NCBI RefSeq assembly: GCF_024763615.1
Contig: NC_077222.1
Coordinates: forward strand, 112,005,417-112,069,416
From: Phlebotomus papatasi
Lineage: Eukaryota > Arthropoda > Insecta > Diptera > Psychodidae
Reading direction: 5' to 3'
Length of the DNA: 64,000 bases
Part shown: piece by piece, positions 22,691-33,950 of the stretch
Numbering within the stretch: position 1 is the first letter of the stretch
How the letters are laid out: each line of letters starts with the position of its first letter
Position numbers and translations under genes: made by a program
The notes under the pieces: model-generated
Database searches by the model: none
Seen by the model: the letters and a program-made list of their open reading frames with translations, nothing else
Told to the model about the DNA's origin: nothing

Positions 22691-23998
22691 TTATCTACAA
22701 AGTCACCCCGAAGTACATAGTTACTCGCACATCTACCGTAGGTAAGTTTGCCAAAGTTACAAACCATTAAATATACCAACTTCCTTTGGGAGTTCATTTG
22801 CAATCCAAGGTTCAAATTTGTGTCTAAACTATAGTTCCGGGTCTACGACATAAATTTAACAAACCTTTATCTCCATCGAATAGAGTTTTACAAATCAACG
22901 GGGTTTTTGCAAGTAAAATTAAAATAATTTTACATAATAAGAATTGTAAGACAATTCCAACTCCCGGTTCGTTGATTTTCGTCTAGTCTCTACAAATTTT
23001 TGGCAAACTCTTACGAATAACTGTTTGTTATGTAATTACAAAATACAAATGCGATATGAATGCTTGCGCGAATCTGTAAGTTCATGTTATAATGTTTAAG
23101 TAGGCTCTCACATGAGAAATCACTTGAGGAAATCATGTGAAAAATTTCAAAAGCATCTTGTGATAAACACGAGTGAAATTTAAGGAGAGATAAATAGCAA
23201 GTGGGTCACATTTTCTAGTGGATCAGATGACAGTATTGTATCCAGTATCGCAATCCCTCAAATTACACCTCAAAAGTCCAAAAATATGCGGTTGCAAACC
23301 TGGCATAATGTTGATGAAGAGATAATCAAGAAAATCTATTTTTGACGAAATAGACGCACATTCTGGATTTCTCAACATACAAATATCAACAGTTTTTGAC
23401 ATCGCATTTTGCTAAGCTCTATTTTAATCTCAGTCATGATTCAACCCAGAGAGGTATATGCCTTCTTGACATAATTCTACCAAACATTCACCCATTCAAA
23501 CGACAAAATTTCTGGTCAATTACATTTTCAAATTAAATTTGTGAAGGAAAAGCCACAACATTGAGCAATATCCGAACCGACAAGTGAAAGAAACCAGATA
23601 TTTCATGTGGCAAAGTCCCTAAAAAATTGCTTCTTCATGGAAATTTTTTTACTGAATGGATTGACGAACAAAAAAGAGAGCAAATAGTCATGAATATAAG
23701 ATTTGAGTTTAATTGCAAACAATATTTCTGGGGTGAAGACCAAAATTTACAAAGAAAAACACTTTCAAGTCAATTTAAACTCCATAAAATTCTCCAATTT
23801 TGATGTTGTATTTTTAGTCCGCACGAAGAGAGAGAGCAGTGAATCTTGAAGTGATCGTAAAGTGCAGAATGAATAAATTTGTGGGAAGAGCAAATTACAA
23901 TTTTCACACAACAAACACCAGCAATTTTCACGATTGAATTCTTGAAATATTTCATCATCATAGAATATTACTTTAAGAGTAACTTAAAAGAAGACTAT

Positions 23999-24157
23999 TA
24001 GGCGGAAATGGGGCACCTTTGAATTGGGGCATCTTTAAAATTGGATTTTTCTTCTATTTTCAATAATTTAGCTCCACAAACCAATTGTGCGTTCCAACAG
24101 TTCCATCTAAAAATGGGAGAAAAAAGCTCAATTTTAAAGGTGACCCACTTCCCCCTA
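23999..24157. mobile_element. Inverted-repeat MITE, GGGGAA-ended (family C, copy 1)
   Basis: Left TAGGCGGAAATGGGGCACCT, right complement of AGGGGGAAGTGGGTCACCTT; arms continue as TTGAATTGGGG / ATTGAGC. The same family as 36660-36852. TA at both borders. The plus-strand ORF at 24041 begins inside it and is not a gene. Confidence 0.7.
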
Positions 24158-24219
24158 AAGACTTATGGCATAGTAATCCCTAAAAAGTTAAACTGTCATA
24201 AATTGAATCTTTACAGCAG

Positions 24220-24476
24220 ACACAGAGAAAAAAAAGAGGGTGGGATTTACTTTCTTTCCTCATAACTTTAACACTTTTTAGGTGTAAAAATATATCAACA
24301 TTTTTTCATGTTAATTTTACACCTTTTTAAGGGTAAAATTAACATGAAAAAGGGTAACTTTAACCCCCAATGCACCTAAAAAGCGTAATATTTACACCGA
24401 TTTCAGATCAATACTGCAGGGTAAAATTAACATTTCCGGAATGTTATTTTAAATTTTTCGGATTTCTCTCAGTGGA
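24220..24476. mobile_element. Inverted-repeat element with CACAGAGAAA ends
   Basis: Outer ends are CACAGAGAAAAAAAA and TTTCTCTCAGTG (inverted, imperfect). The interior is built of inverted and direct copies of ATGTTAATTTTACACC and GGGTAAAATTAACATG. No coding capacity. The ends resemble those of the large foldback element at 48574-53554. Confidence 0.6.
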
Positions 24477-24563
24477 TGGTGTAGGCAGGAGAGGAAATGG
24501 TCCATCTCTCCCACTGTCCCATATCTCTTCGAATGAGTATAAGCCTAGTAATTTCTTTATAAA

Positions 24564-24800
24564 AGATTTCCTAGAAAATCTATGCAAGCCATTGTGAGGA
24601 GGCGTCAACCTCGAGGAGGCCTAGGACAAGGTGGTTGAATCAAATTCAGAATCGTTCCTTGGAGCGCCTGAAGATCGAACCTAAACATCTTCCTGAAATG
24701 GAGAAGGATCGACAAGCGTGGGCTGGTATACTGGATGTCATTAGCCCGCAATCCCAATAGGGATAAGCGGTTGAAAATGAAGATGATGATGATGATTACT
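24564..24800 (+). repeat. RTE-like retrotransposon 3' end
   Basis: Contains CTATGCAAGCCATTGTGAGG, CTAGGACAAGGTGG, CGACAAGCGTGGGCTG and GGGATAAGCGGTTGAAAATG, ending in GATGATGATGATGAT. Indels break the frame. The trinucleotide tail differs from the GAATGAAT tail of the 22246 copy. Confidence 0.75.
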
Positions 24801-25659
24801 TTATACTATATTTTGTAGTTTGAGAAAAATAAACTGTCTTTTGAAATTGAATCTATCAAATGATTAAAATTATCAAAATGATCAAAACTGATCTGAACTA
24901 GTCTAAATTACTGAAGAATAGTATATTATTGATACTTTAATGTTTAATGCTTAATTTACATATAGCATTTTCAAGTTCTAAACTTAAACTTAATACACTT
25001 CATTAATAATTGTAATCCAAGGGTTCAAAGTATTTCTATTTTTGAAATTCTACTTTTAAAATTAAATTCAATTTGACAAATATTTGCACCAACCGCAATT
25101 TTTTCACCACTCGAGTAAATTTCAATGAACATTTTCATGGTTTATGCTTCATAAGGTGACTCAAAGTGTTTTTTGTGACATAGAAAACTTAAAAATCCCA
25201 TGAACTTGTCCATGAAGATATTTTCTTTCAACTCTTTTACTTTGAGATTATGTTAAACCATTACGGATACTATCAAAGAAAAAAATTCAAAACTCAGTGA
25301 TAAGGCTTGACGAAAGACTAGACAGACGCGATAAGAAAACCTCTGGCCAACAAATGTCTGTTATGAAAAGGGCTTCTCCAGGAATTTCGTGAAAATTGGC
25401 ATTTGTTGCTGCACGTTAACTTAAATAAAGTGAAGGTCAGAAGGATGGGAAGAGGATTAAAAATTTAGCATCGGAATTGAAACATCTGTTCAGGGGTTTT
25501 AGTCAAGCTGCCATCCAGTTAAACACGCTTTTTCGTTAATATTTAACAATTTTGATCGATTTTCCACGGACATATTGTGCCATTCTATGCGTTATGGAAA
25601 AATTTGCATTAAAAATTGAATTTTGTTTTGTTAATTGCTTTGGGATCAAGAAAACTTAC

Positions 25660-25778
25660 TCATAGACATCATCAACCGTTTCAGAGGTATTATCTGAAAT
25701 ACTGTCAAATAATATTGTAGCATTTTCACTCTTTTGATGATACTTTGCAATTATTGCTTTTGGTATTCCCGATGCCAT
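25660..25778 (-). CDS. Alternative first coding exon of the GRAM-domain gene (proximal)
   Basis: Minus-strand ATG at 25778-25776 opens 39 codons beginning MASGIPKAIIAKYHQKSENA and ending TVDDVY, then GA before a good GTAAGT donor. It ends in phase 2, exactly the phase required by the first shared exon at 18726 (the junction codon would be GAA, then SVRQQL). The exon is polar and acidic near its end with no domain. Upstream (25779-26000) there is a plausible 5' UTR and an initiator-like TCAGTG near 25995. The 433-residue isoform uses this exon. Confidence 0.7.
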
Positions 25779-26000
25779 TTTACGTATGAGTGTCTTCTAA
25801 CTATTGAATTATTGGCACCATTTCACTAAAATTTTAGAATATTTTTCACTACCCTTTTCAATCTGCTCGATTTATCTTTGTATTTGCTCTGAACAAGATA
25901 AATACACTTTTGGAGTTAGAAGAACACGAACAAAAAATTAATTTTCACAGTCCGAAGGAAATTCATTGCAAAATACTATTATTACACAACACTGAAAATG

Positions 26001-28826
26001 TTTTCCATTCTTCTATCTCAACTTTGATGTTTTTTTAGTTCACTTTCTTCGTTTTTCGATGGCAAAAGGAAAATTCATCTCAGTCGGGAAAACTGTTTAT
26101 TTATGCTGTTCTTTTTTTGCCAGAGAAAATTGTCGGAAGAAGAGGACGCAAAAGTCGCACAAATAAGCGTATTTTATGATCTCTGCACGTGCTCATAAGA
26201 AGATGATGAAGACATTTGGAGCACCAGGGAAAGAAAAAACTTTGAATTAACTCGCTGAGTTACTAGGAAAAATAATTGGTTGTGCGTCCGATGAAGTTCA
26301 TTTGAAAACTGGACCCAAGAACTTTTCATGTGGCTTTTTCTATAGACGTTGGTGACTGATATCAGATACTCTGGATGTATTTGTATGCTCAGATACTGAT
26401 AAAGTCGAGGCTGATAGTGCCACAACATTACACCAGGCATGTGATAATGTATGACTCTTCCATTGTTGCGATTGCACTAATTTAACATTCTTACTGGGGA
26501 TTCTTCAGAGGATAGTATCACCCTAATCTTTCAAGTGACTCTTTTCCATTTGGATCACATATTTCAGTGATTAAGATCCCCATAGAAAGCCTAAAATAAT
26601 AACAGAGACCGAGGGGTTTTCTTTTTTCAGGAATGATAAGAAAATTTTCTGACTTTTATTAACTCTTTTTCTCACTGCTCAAAATTTTATCGCAACTTAT
26701 CACCCAATTTAATTGCTTTTATCACTTATTTTTTGTTGGGAGAAGTCATTGATTCGACTTGCTCTTTATTTAATGGGAATTACGCTTTAAAATTTATAGG
26801 AAAGGCTGAATGAAGACAGGTGCGTTACTTTTAAGGGCGAAACATATTAGACATTAAGGACCTACACATATTAATCTTAAAAATCGTAATTATGCCATGA
26901 ACTGAGACATAAATATACACGAGAAGTTGTAGAAAAGACCAAAAATGACAAAATAAATTTCTATTTCCTCTTCCACCAATAAAAATTGGCAGATCTAATA
27001 ACCACTCTTTGCTTATCAATGATATTATTTAAATCGGTGAGTCAATGGACACATCTAAGGTAAGGCCTACCTTAGTCCATTATTGAAATTTTGCAACTTA
27101 TCAAATTTTCTCTTTGAAATACGAATCACTTGAAAAAGATACATTTTTAATCATATTGAAAGACGTTTAGTCAGCTTTATGTGAGAATTTCTTATAAAGC
27201 GAGAAGGAATTTATTAATTTAGAAATCCTGAAGCTATTTATATTGTTATTAATTTACAATTGAGACAAACAGTTTGAATTACAATATAAAAATGAGGAAA
27301 TTTTTCAGGGGATTTTTCAATAAATGAATCACTCAAAAAATGTGATAATTTTTGCTATTAAATCAAAGAAATTCACTTTACTATTGCCGCCCTCAGTTTA
27401 CTATACGTGACTCATCGAATTTATTTATTTTTATCTAAAACTGATATAATCCCTCGTTAGACTACTCCCAAAAATTGAGCAAGAATGAATATAAAAAAAT
27501 GGTTCATCACATGTCACAACATTTATCTCATCCAAAATGTACTCTTATTTAAATAGAATCCCGATAATTAGAATTGAAAGTATATCCATTAATTCACATA
27601 ATTTTCACCTTAAGTTATGACTCAATCGTTTACGTTTCTATTTGACCACGACACTCGAGAGCTTTATCAGTAAAGCACGTGTATCGGGGATTTTAGGTAT
27701 AGAATATCACGAAAATTCTAATCAATTTAACTGAACTGAGTAAAGGGTGAGAATCTCCCCAAAAACCACCGCAAAGAGGTCAATAAAATAGAAATGCAGG
27801 AAGTGCATGAGTGAGTCAGACTAAGGACTGAAAGGCACGCAATCGAAACCATGGTAGCAGACATATCAAAAGATTTTATTGATAAAATTTGTTAAAGATT
27901 CAGATTTTTCGCGGTAACAAGTTTTCTCAATTATATTCTTTGAAATTTAGCACATAGTTAATATAAAATAAATCGGCACATTCCAAGATAAACTACATAA
28001 CATATTGTAATATATAATGTCAATAATATAAAAGTATTTTAGATTAGAATCACATTGATTGTTAAGGCCTTACTACGTTTTTTCTAAGAAAAATGGATGG
28101 TGTATCGTAATTCTCATTAAATTCCCAATAATTCATCCCAGTTTTATACGGTAGTTTTATACGTAGTATAAAGTAGTTTTATACGGTCTGATTCGTCTGA
28201 TTCAAATAAAATTATTATTCCAAGATGTTATAAAAAATAATAAAAGAAAGATAAATTTGTAATTATTATTGTTCTTCCTAGTTTTTCACATAAAAGTTCC
28301 AGCAATATTGTCAGTAAATGACAGAAAATGCCTTTTTAACATGATATTTTTTGCATTTTTCTAAGTTGTATTTGATGTTATATGTATTTCAAGTTTAGTG
28401 AAAGTTCAATATTTTGATTTAAAGTTTTGTTAAAATACATTTGGTTTTAAATCCATGTTCCCTTAAATTAAGAGAATATGAATTCAATTGAATAAATCAT
28501 CACTTAGAAAATCATAAAAGATTGATTTTAAACATCAAATCTTCATTCAAATAAAGCTTCACGCAAACACTTCTCATTAAGTCAAAAGCATGAATATCAC
28601 AAAGAACAATACTAGGTTGGAAAAGCATCTCAACTTTCCCAGAATCTATCCAATTGCAATCCAATTTTATGTAGAGTAGGTTGAAGAGAAAAATAGTAAG
28701 AGGCTTTTTATATGGGACACAAAATCATTTGGAAATGTAAACTGTAAGACATTTCAAATAGGATAATGTTGCACTAAATGTGGCAAATCAAATCAAAGTT
28801 GCATTAACATATCAGGATAAACTTAC
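26001..28826 (-). other. Intronic, nothing recognised
   Basis: AT-rich sequence between the 25.7 kb first exon and the 28.8 kb exon. I see no retroelement words, MITE ends or coding frames that stand out. Confidence 0.45.
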
Positions 28827-28984
28827 TTGGAATCACTCTTTGTGGAGCTATGACTGGGACTCCGTGAGATGGAGTTCAAATTGACAACACTTTGGCCATA
28901 GGTGGAATGATTGGTGTCTGTCTGCCCTTGAGTGGTGCCATTGGGGTCGTTGGAGCTGAACGGATGCCAATGCTGTTTGTTGAT
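28827..28984 (-). CDS. Upstream internal exon of the GRAM-domain gene
   Basis: 158 bp flanked by TTTTCTTGCAG and GTAAGT on the minus strand. Only one frame stays open; it reads INKQHWHPFSSNDPNG and later NLNSISRSPSHSSTKSDS, with C-rich third positions typical of real exons here. It enters at phase 0 and leaves at phase 2 (AA), fitting the first shared exon at 18726 to give KSVRQQL. No in-frame ATG exists, so an exon ending in phase 0 must lie upstream; I could not find it. The product is a Ser/Asn-rich disordered segment before the GRAM domain. Confidence 0.7.
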
Positions 28985-29399
28985 CTGCAAGAAAATTACA
29001 TAAATCTATCTTAAATCAAAAGTCATCGAGAAGTTATTAACATTTGAAGAGAAATTTTCATTTCCACTGCCTTTTAACTCTGAGATTGAAAAGACAGGCA
29101 CAAGTCTTGTTGTAGAGACACAAACCAATAAACCATGACATTCATTTTCCACCCACAAGAAGCCAAACACAATATAATCTCATTAATCAAGCATGAATTT
29201 GTCGATAACGCTCATACAACAGTACCAATATTTTAACTCCTCCACAAATCATATTTAGTGAAAAGTGAAATGCCAATAATAAGCCAAGATCATGACAACA
29301 GAGGAGATTCTTAAAGATTCAACTTAAAGAATGTGCATGAAAAATTGATTAGAAGCTTACAATCGTCACGTATATATAATATAATATATATATAAGATT

Positions 29400-29840
29400 A
29401 AGAGATTAAGGATTTGTGTATGGGTCGTCTTAAACCTTTATCGGTTCCGCTGCATCCAGGCCACTTATTTGGCCCCATTACGCACTCCCCATTACTCCAT
29501 TCTATCTTAACCCCCAAGGCGGTCCTCCAGCTCCATATCTCGGTTTCTGTATGCCTGAGGTACACACACAGTGCCGTTTCTATATTGCGGCAGACCAGCC
29601 TTGGTTGGATCAGTTGCAGTGAATGTGTATTTGTATCGACAGATCCTTTTATGCCGAACTCGTTTCTTTACCAGCCTCTCTTGTTTAGGCGGTTCATTGT
29701 CAATGCATTTAGGCATTACTTTTTCATCCATTCACTGGACCAATTCGATACGGCTGCTGAAAAATCTGCAGCTGCCGAGTTTCGAACCCGAGACCTCACA
29801 ATGATAGAGACACTACTCTACCAACTGATCCACTGAGGCT
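29400..29840 (-). repeat. tRNA-derived SINE-like repeat (about 440 bp)
   Basis: On the minus strand the head reads GCCTCAGTGGATCAGTTGG (A box) and GGTCTCGGGTTCGAAACTCG (B box) with tRNA-like spacing. It is followed by a 350-bp GC-richer body that ends near 29400 in TA-rich sequence. Both flanks are TATA-type simple sequence. The ORFs on both strands (29414-29836 and 29507-29731) lie in this repeat and are not supported as genes. Confidence 0.65.
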
Positions 29841-31689
29841 CTTATATATATATTTATATTTATATATATAGAAAATGATTCAATTTTCTGATACCTATCA
29901 TATAAAATTTATACTATTAAAATTTACCGATTTTAACAATATTATGGGCATCAATTTTGATTTAAACGCTCTCAAAACTTGTAGTACGTTGTGCACTAAA
30001 TTAATAAATTTCGTAAACTTTAGACCAAAATATCTCAAAACAGTCATAACTTTAAAAAACATTGGAAAGTTTAAGCTCGTTCAAAGAACATAAAATTTAG
30101 TGTAGTTTAATATAGTCAAGATTATTAAGAGTGTCACCTAGTTAGTATACGTGAGAAAAGTACTGTTATTCCTTTTTCTTCATCAAAATCTCTGTAATTA
30201 TCCCTTCCCAGCTCGAAAGAAAATTTAAAAAAAAATCTAGCAATCAACAAGTATAAGTGTTGAGGGGAATTTTAATCACCAACACTGAATTTTATCTATC
30301 AATTTTCTTTTTCAACTATTTCACCTATTATTTTCTCAACTTTCTACAATTGAGAAAAAAAGTGAATCAAACATAAGAATCTTATAACGTTCTCCAGGAG
30401 AAAAAGAAAAGTGAAAAATTAAAGTTCTCCCAATAAAATGGAATTTTCTCAAAGATTCATTATCTTTATTAATTATCCTCAAGAAATCTTCTATGACGGA
30501 AAGTCAAGAAAAATAGCTTTCTCCAGATTTTTTTTCCAAATAAACTATTAGCATTTTGCGAATAAATCTTGAAATAAAGTGTGAATTGAGTCATTTTAAG
30601 TAAGTTACAATTTTTATCGAGACTATTGAGATCAAAATGGAAAGAGAAACTTTTCACTAGTGTGGGCTAATAACACGTGGGAAGGTAATTTATTTAATAT
30701 TGAAGATAACAGTGAAAATTAACTTAGCCTCGATGTTGATCATAACAATTTTGCACGCTATTCAATTTCGAGATGCTTGAAAGATCACCAAACTTTGAAT
30801 TACTGATCTCGCGGGAACCCTATTAGAACTTCATGAAATTAAACCAAAAATAATTTAGTAAAAACATATTGAATTAGTTAGGAAATATAAGAGCAAAAGA
30901 AGAAGGGGTAGGACATATAAAGTGACCATAAGCTACAGTAGAGCATGTAGAAAATTTTAATGGAATTAGACATTTATTTTAATTTTATTAATGTGTCTTT
31001 GGCAAATTTTGGAAACTTTTCAACAAATTCCTTTAAAGCCTCATTCACAAAAGTTAAATAAATCCTATAGTTCTTTCAGATTTACCGCTACAGAACTAAT
31101 CAAGTATCTAAACACAAATTAAGTGGTTCGCAGAGATTATTGCTCGCTTTCTTCAGACACATTCAAATTACCATATTCAAAACACATGTAATTATATTCA
31201 AAGTGCAAACGACTGAATTATTCATGGAAGATGGGGTAAAGAAATCTTCGTGGGTTAAATGTTTCCATGGCAAAAATTGTTTATTTCTGCAAATTCAACC
31301 GTTAGATTGAACGGTTTAAAAACCGCACCACCATGACTACAATATTCTTTCTGGTAGAAAAGACATCAAAAACTTGGTGACTCATATCGTGTATTAGGGC
31401 AATTTAAGAATCAAAGGGGAGTCACTACAATAGAAGTTTTCTCGAAACATAAAAATTGACCTTTGTCTGCCGTGCGTAATATTTGTGCAAAATGCAGCAG
31501 AAATATCAGCTGAACCGCCGACAATATGAAAAAGTATGTCAGAGCCATGCTGAAGAAAATAGAGTAATAAGAATTTCACAAACACCAATAAATTAGTCTG
31601 TTTGCTGAAAGATCAATTCACTGTGGCAACATTGAGTGTGCCTTGGCAGATAAAAGAACCACACGTTGGAAGAAAAGCAAGTTAGTTCG

Positions 31690-31863
31690 ATGAACTCATC
31701 AGGCTATTATTCCTCCTCAAGCAACTCCCTCAGAGCTTCCATCACATCTTCATATTATACACTCGGGAGAGGAGTGTCACAACCATCTTCATCTACCTCC
31801 CAAAAAGCCACCCCAAACAACCCTTCTTTCGCAAATAAAGATCTTCTATCTGTTAACTTCTGA
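31690..31863 (+). CDS. Possible small Ser-rich ORF nested in intron
   Basis: 57 codons from an ATG, starting MNSSGYYSSSSNSL and ending DLLSVNF. Base composition is clearly less AT-rich than the flanks, with C-rich third positions. No signal peptide, no cysteines, no recognised domain. It is antisense to the GRAM-domain gene. It could be a small nested gene, an exon of a plus-strand transcript or a decayed insertion; I cannot tell which. Confidence 0.3.
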   Translation: MNSSGYYSSSSNSLRASITSSYYTLGRGVSQPSSSTSQKATPNNPSFANKDLLSVNF

Positions 31864-32242
31864 GGCTAAGTATAGCAATGAATTTTACGAGGTTATGTGG
31901 AAAATTTAGAAAATCGCGAATTTCAAAGAGACGTTTTATAAAATGACTTAGTCATCAAGCCATATTAAATAATAAACTAAATATTTACCACAGAGAAATG
32001 AGATACTTCAAAATCACTTTTAGAGCTTTTTCCATTAAAATTCGAATTTATAAATATTAGTACATAATGTACTAAATCAAGTGTAGCGCCAATATGCTAT
32101 TCCTTTTTCTAACAAAATTTCAGTGATGAGAAAAATTACAAAATTAATATAGTGAGAAATCTTGGAATTTTTCAGAATAAAAAAAATGCTTTTTATCCAA
32201 AATAAACATAAAAATAACATAAACATAATAAATTAATAATGC

Positions 32243-32381
32243 CCAGCACACAATAACTTTTGTTTGTAAATATGTCTTCAGAGATTCCTGCGAGAGTGAG
32301 TGAGATCTAGATCTAGTCATCTCTCTCAATCTCATAGAAATTTTGAAAACATCTTTACAAACAAAAGTTATTGTGCGTTGG
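32243..32381. mobile_element. MITE, CACAATAACTTTTG family (copy at 32 kb)
   Basis: Left CCAGCACACAATAACTTTTG, right complement of CCAACGCACAATAACTTTTG; the arms extend over about 50 bp, and the centre AGATCTAGATCT is palindromic. It closely matches 41014-41153 in size and sequence. Confidence 0.8.
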
Positions 32382-33358
32382 ACATAACAAAATATTTACA
32401 TCAATAAGGGAAATCAAAATGCAATATATTCCGACACCAAATTATTAAAAAAAAAATATTTGAAATATTATGTAATAGATCCATTATTTGCCTATCTAAT
32501 GTACTCGTATAATTTCTTCCAGCAAAAATAATCACGCAGACCATCCTTTGGCGACAACATGTCACCCACATGAGAAGAAATATATTTTCGCATAATCATA
32601 AGAAGATATTAAAAAGTGCTGGAATAAACACTTTATGTCTGGGAGTGTAATATTGAAATTTGCTGAAAAAAGAACACTGAGAATCTTTCATCGTTTCCAT
32701 TCTCTCTGTTATTGACATTCTGACTTGTTTGCTCGCGAGATATGAACAAAAATTACTTTTCTTCATTGAAATCTGTGCCTCATTATCCAAAAGCCACATG
32801 TTATCTTTTTTCCACGGAAAAAAGCATCAGACAGAGAGGCTACTCTTGAGAATAGCGTGAAAATTCTTAAATGGAAATACTTTAGGGTGAATAGAAAGTT
32901 TATAGACTGTATCTCCCTATATTTGAAATCATTCAGCAATAAATCGGTCAATGACCAGAACAATGGATCTTCATTTGTTTTTCTTTTATTTCTCTTTTTA
33001 CTTAAATCATGATTTTTTCTGTTAAAATGTTCACGCACTTATCGTGGAAATTTTAGTGGAAAAACCGCTCTTCACTACACTAAACCAGATTATTAACCAA
33101 TAAACCCATATCGATAAGGCTGCTGTGAAATATAAGAACAACACCTTTGATATCAAAATTTATAATATTCGCGTCAACACTTACGTTTCACATAAAAACA
33201 ACTTTAGTTTTATTTATTCTCATCGGATTTCTTCTCAGTTTTTATTATATATACTTCTTCATGGGATAGACTCTTTTCTGGAGACAGTAGCCTATTTCTG
33301 AATCAATTGAGATATAGGTGTCAATAATTCTATCATATTTAGGTTCGATAGATCGTGA

Positions 33359-33579
33359 TATGAGAAAGTGCCCATGCTTTATACGATCCCAAGCTTCGTA
33401 ATGACTAAATTTTCCCTATGTTTCTGAATAGATGTGACTCCGAAATATATTTTAAAAACTGAGCACTTTCCCCTAGTTTTTAAAATATGAGTGCGTTGAG
33501 TCACATTTATTGAGAAACATAGGAAAAATTTAGTTATTACGAAGCTTGGGATCGTAAGAAGTATGGGCACTTTCTCCTA
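33359..33579. mobile_element. Inverted-repeat MITE, GGGGAA-ended (family D, copy 1)
   Basis: Arms of about 95 bp carrying AGTGCCCATGCTT, TACGATCCCAAGCTTCGTAA and ATGTTTCTGAATA, with the right arm as complement. A third internal TTTCCCCTAG lies near the middle. The outer GGGGAA has decayed to TGAGAA. Nearly the same as 44746-44967. Confidence 0.8.
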
Positions 33580-33935
33580 GTGTATAAAATTTAATTTAAG
33601 CCATTAACACATTCAAAAAAATCTTAAGAAGCCCAATTCACTATGCTCTGTATAATGATCATAATTTCGAGAATTTCTCATTTTTTTTTACAGTGAGTTA
33701 TTTTCTAACGTTTACGGGTTCATAACTGATTTGAACTAATTAATAAATCATTAAAAAGATCATCCAACATAGCTTAAGAGAGAATTCAATATCGGATAAT
33801 AATTAGTTACTGGATCCGATTTATGACCGATTGAAATATATTGATCTTGGAGCAATACCAAAAATCATGGATTTAGTGGGGAAAGTAAATGAGGGGGGAA
33901 AGCGAGGATATGTTAAGTTAACGGTCTTATGCACA

Positions 33936-33950
33936 ACACGGGGGGGGGAG
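33936..33950 (+). repeat. Short G-run (CACGGGGGGGGGAGGG)
   Basis: A nine-base G run followed by AGGG in otherwise AT-rich intronic sequence. Noted only as an outlier in composition. Confidence 0.5.

Larger units (their letters stand above)
18727..25659 (-). other. GRAM-gene intron rich in transposon relics
   Basis: Intron between the first shared exon and the 25.7 kb first exon. It holds a RNase H retroelement relic, three RTE-like fragments, a 725-bp DNA element with a tRNA-like insert, a tRNA-derived repeat and two MITEs, each listed separately. No other coding sequence is supported. Confidence 0.6.

Noticed and set aside
29414..29836. 140-codon plus-strand ORF
   Set aside because: Lies wholly in a tRNA-headed SINE-like repeat whose A and B boxes are on the other strand.
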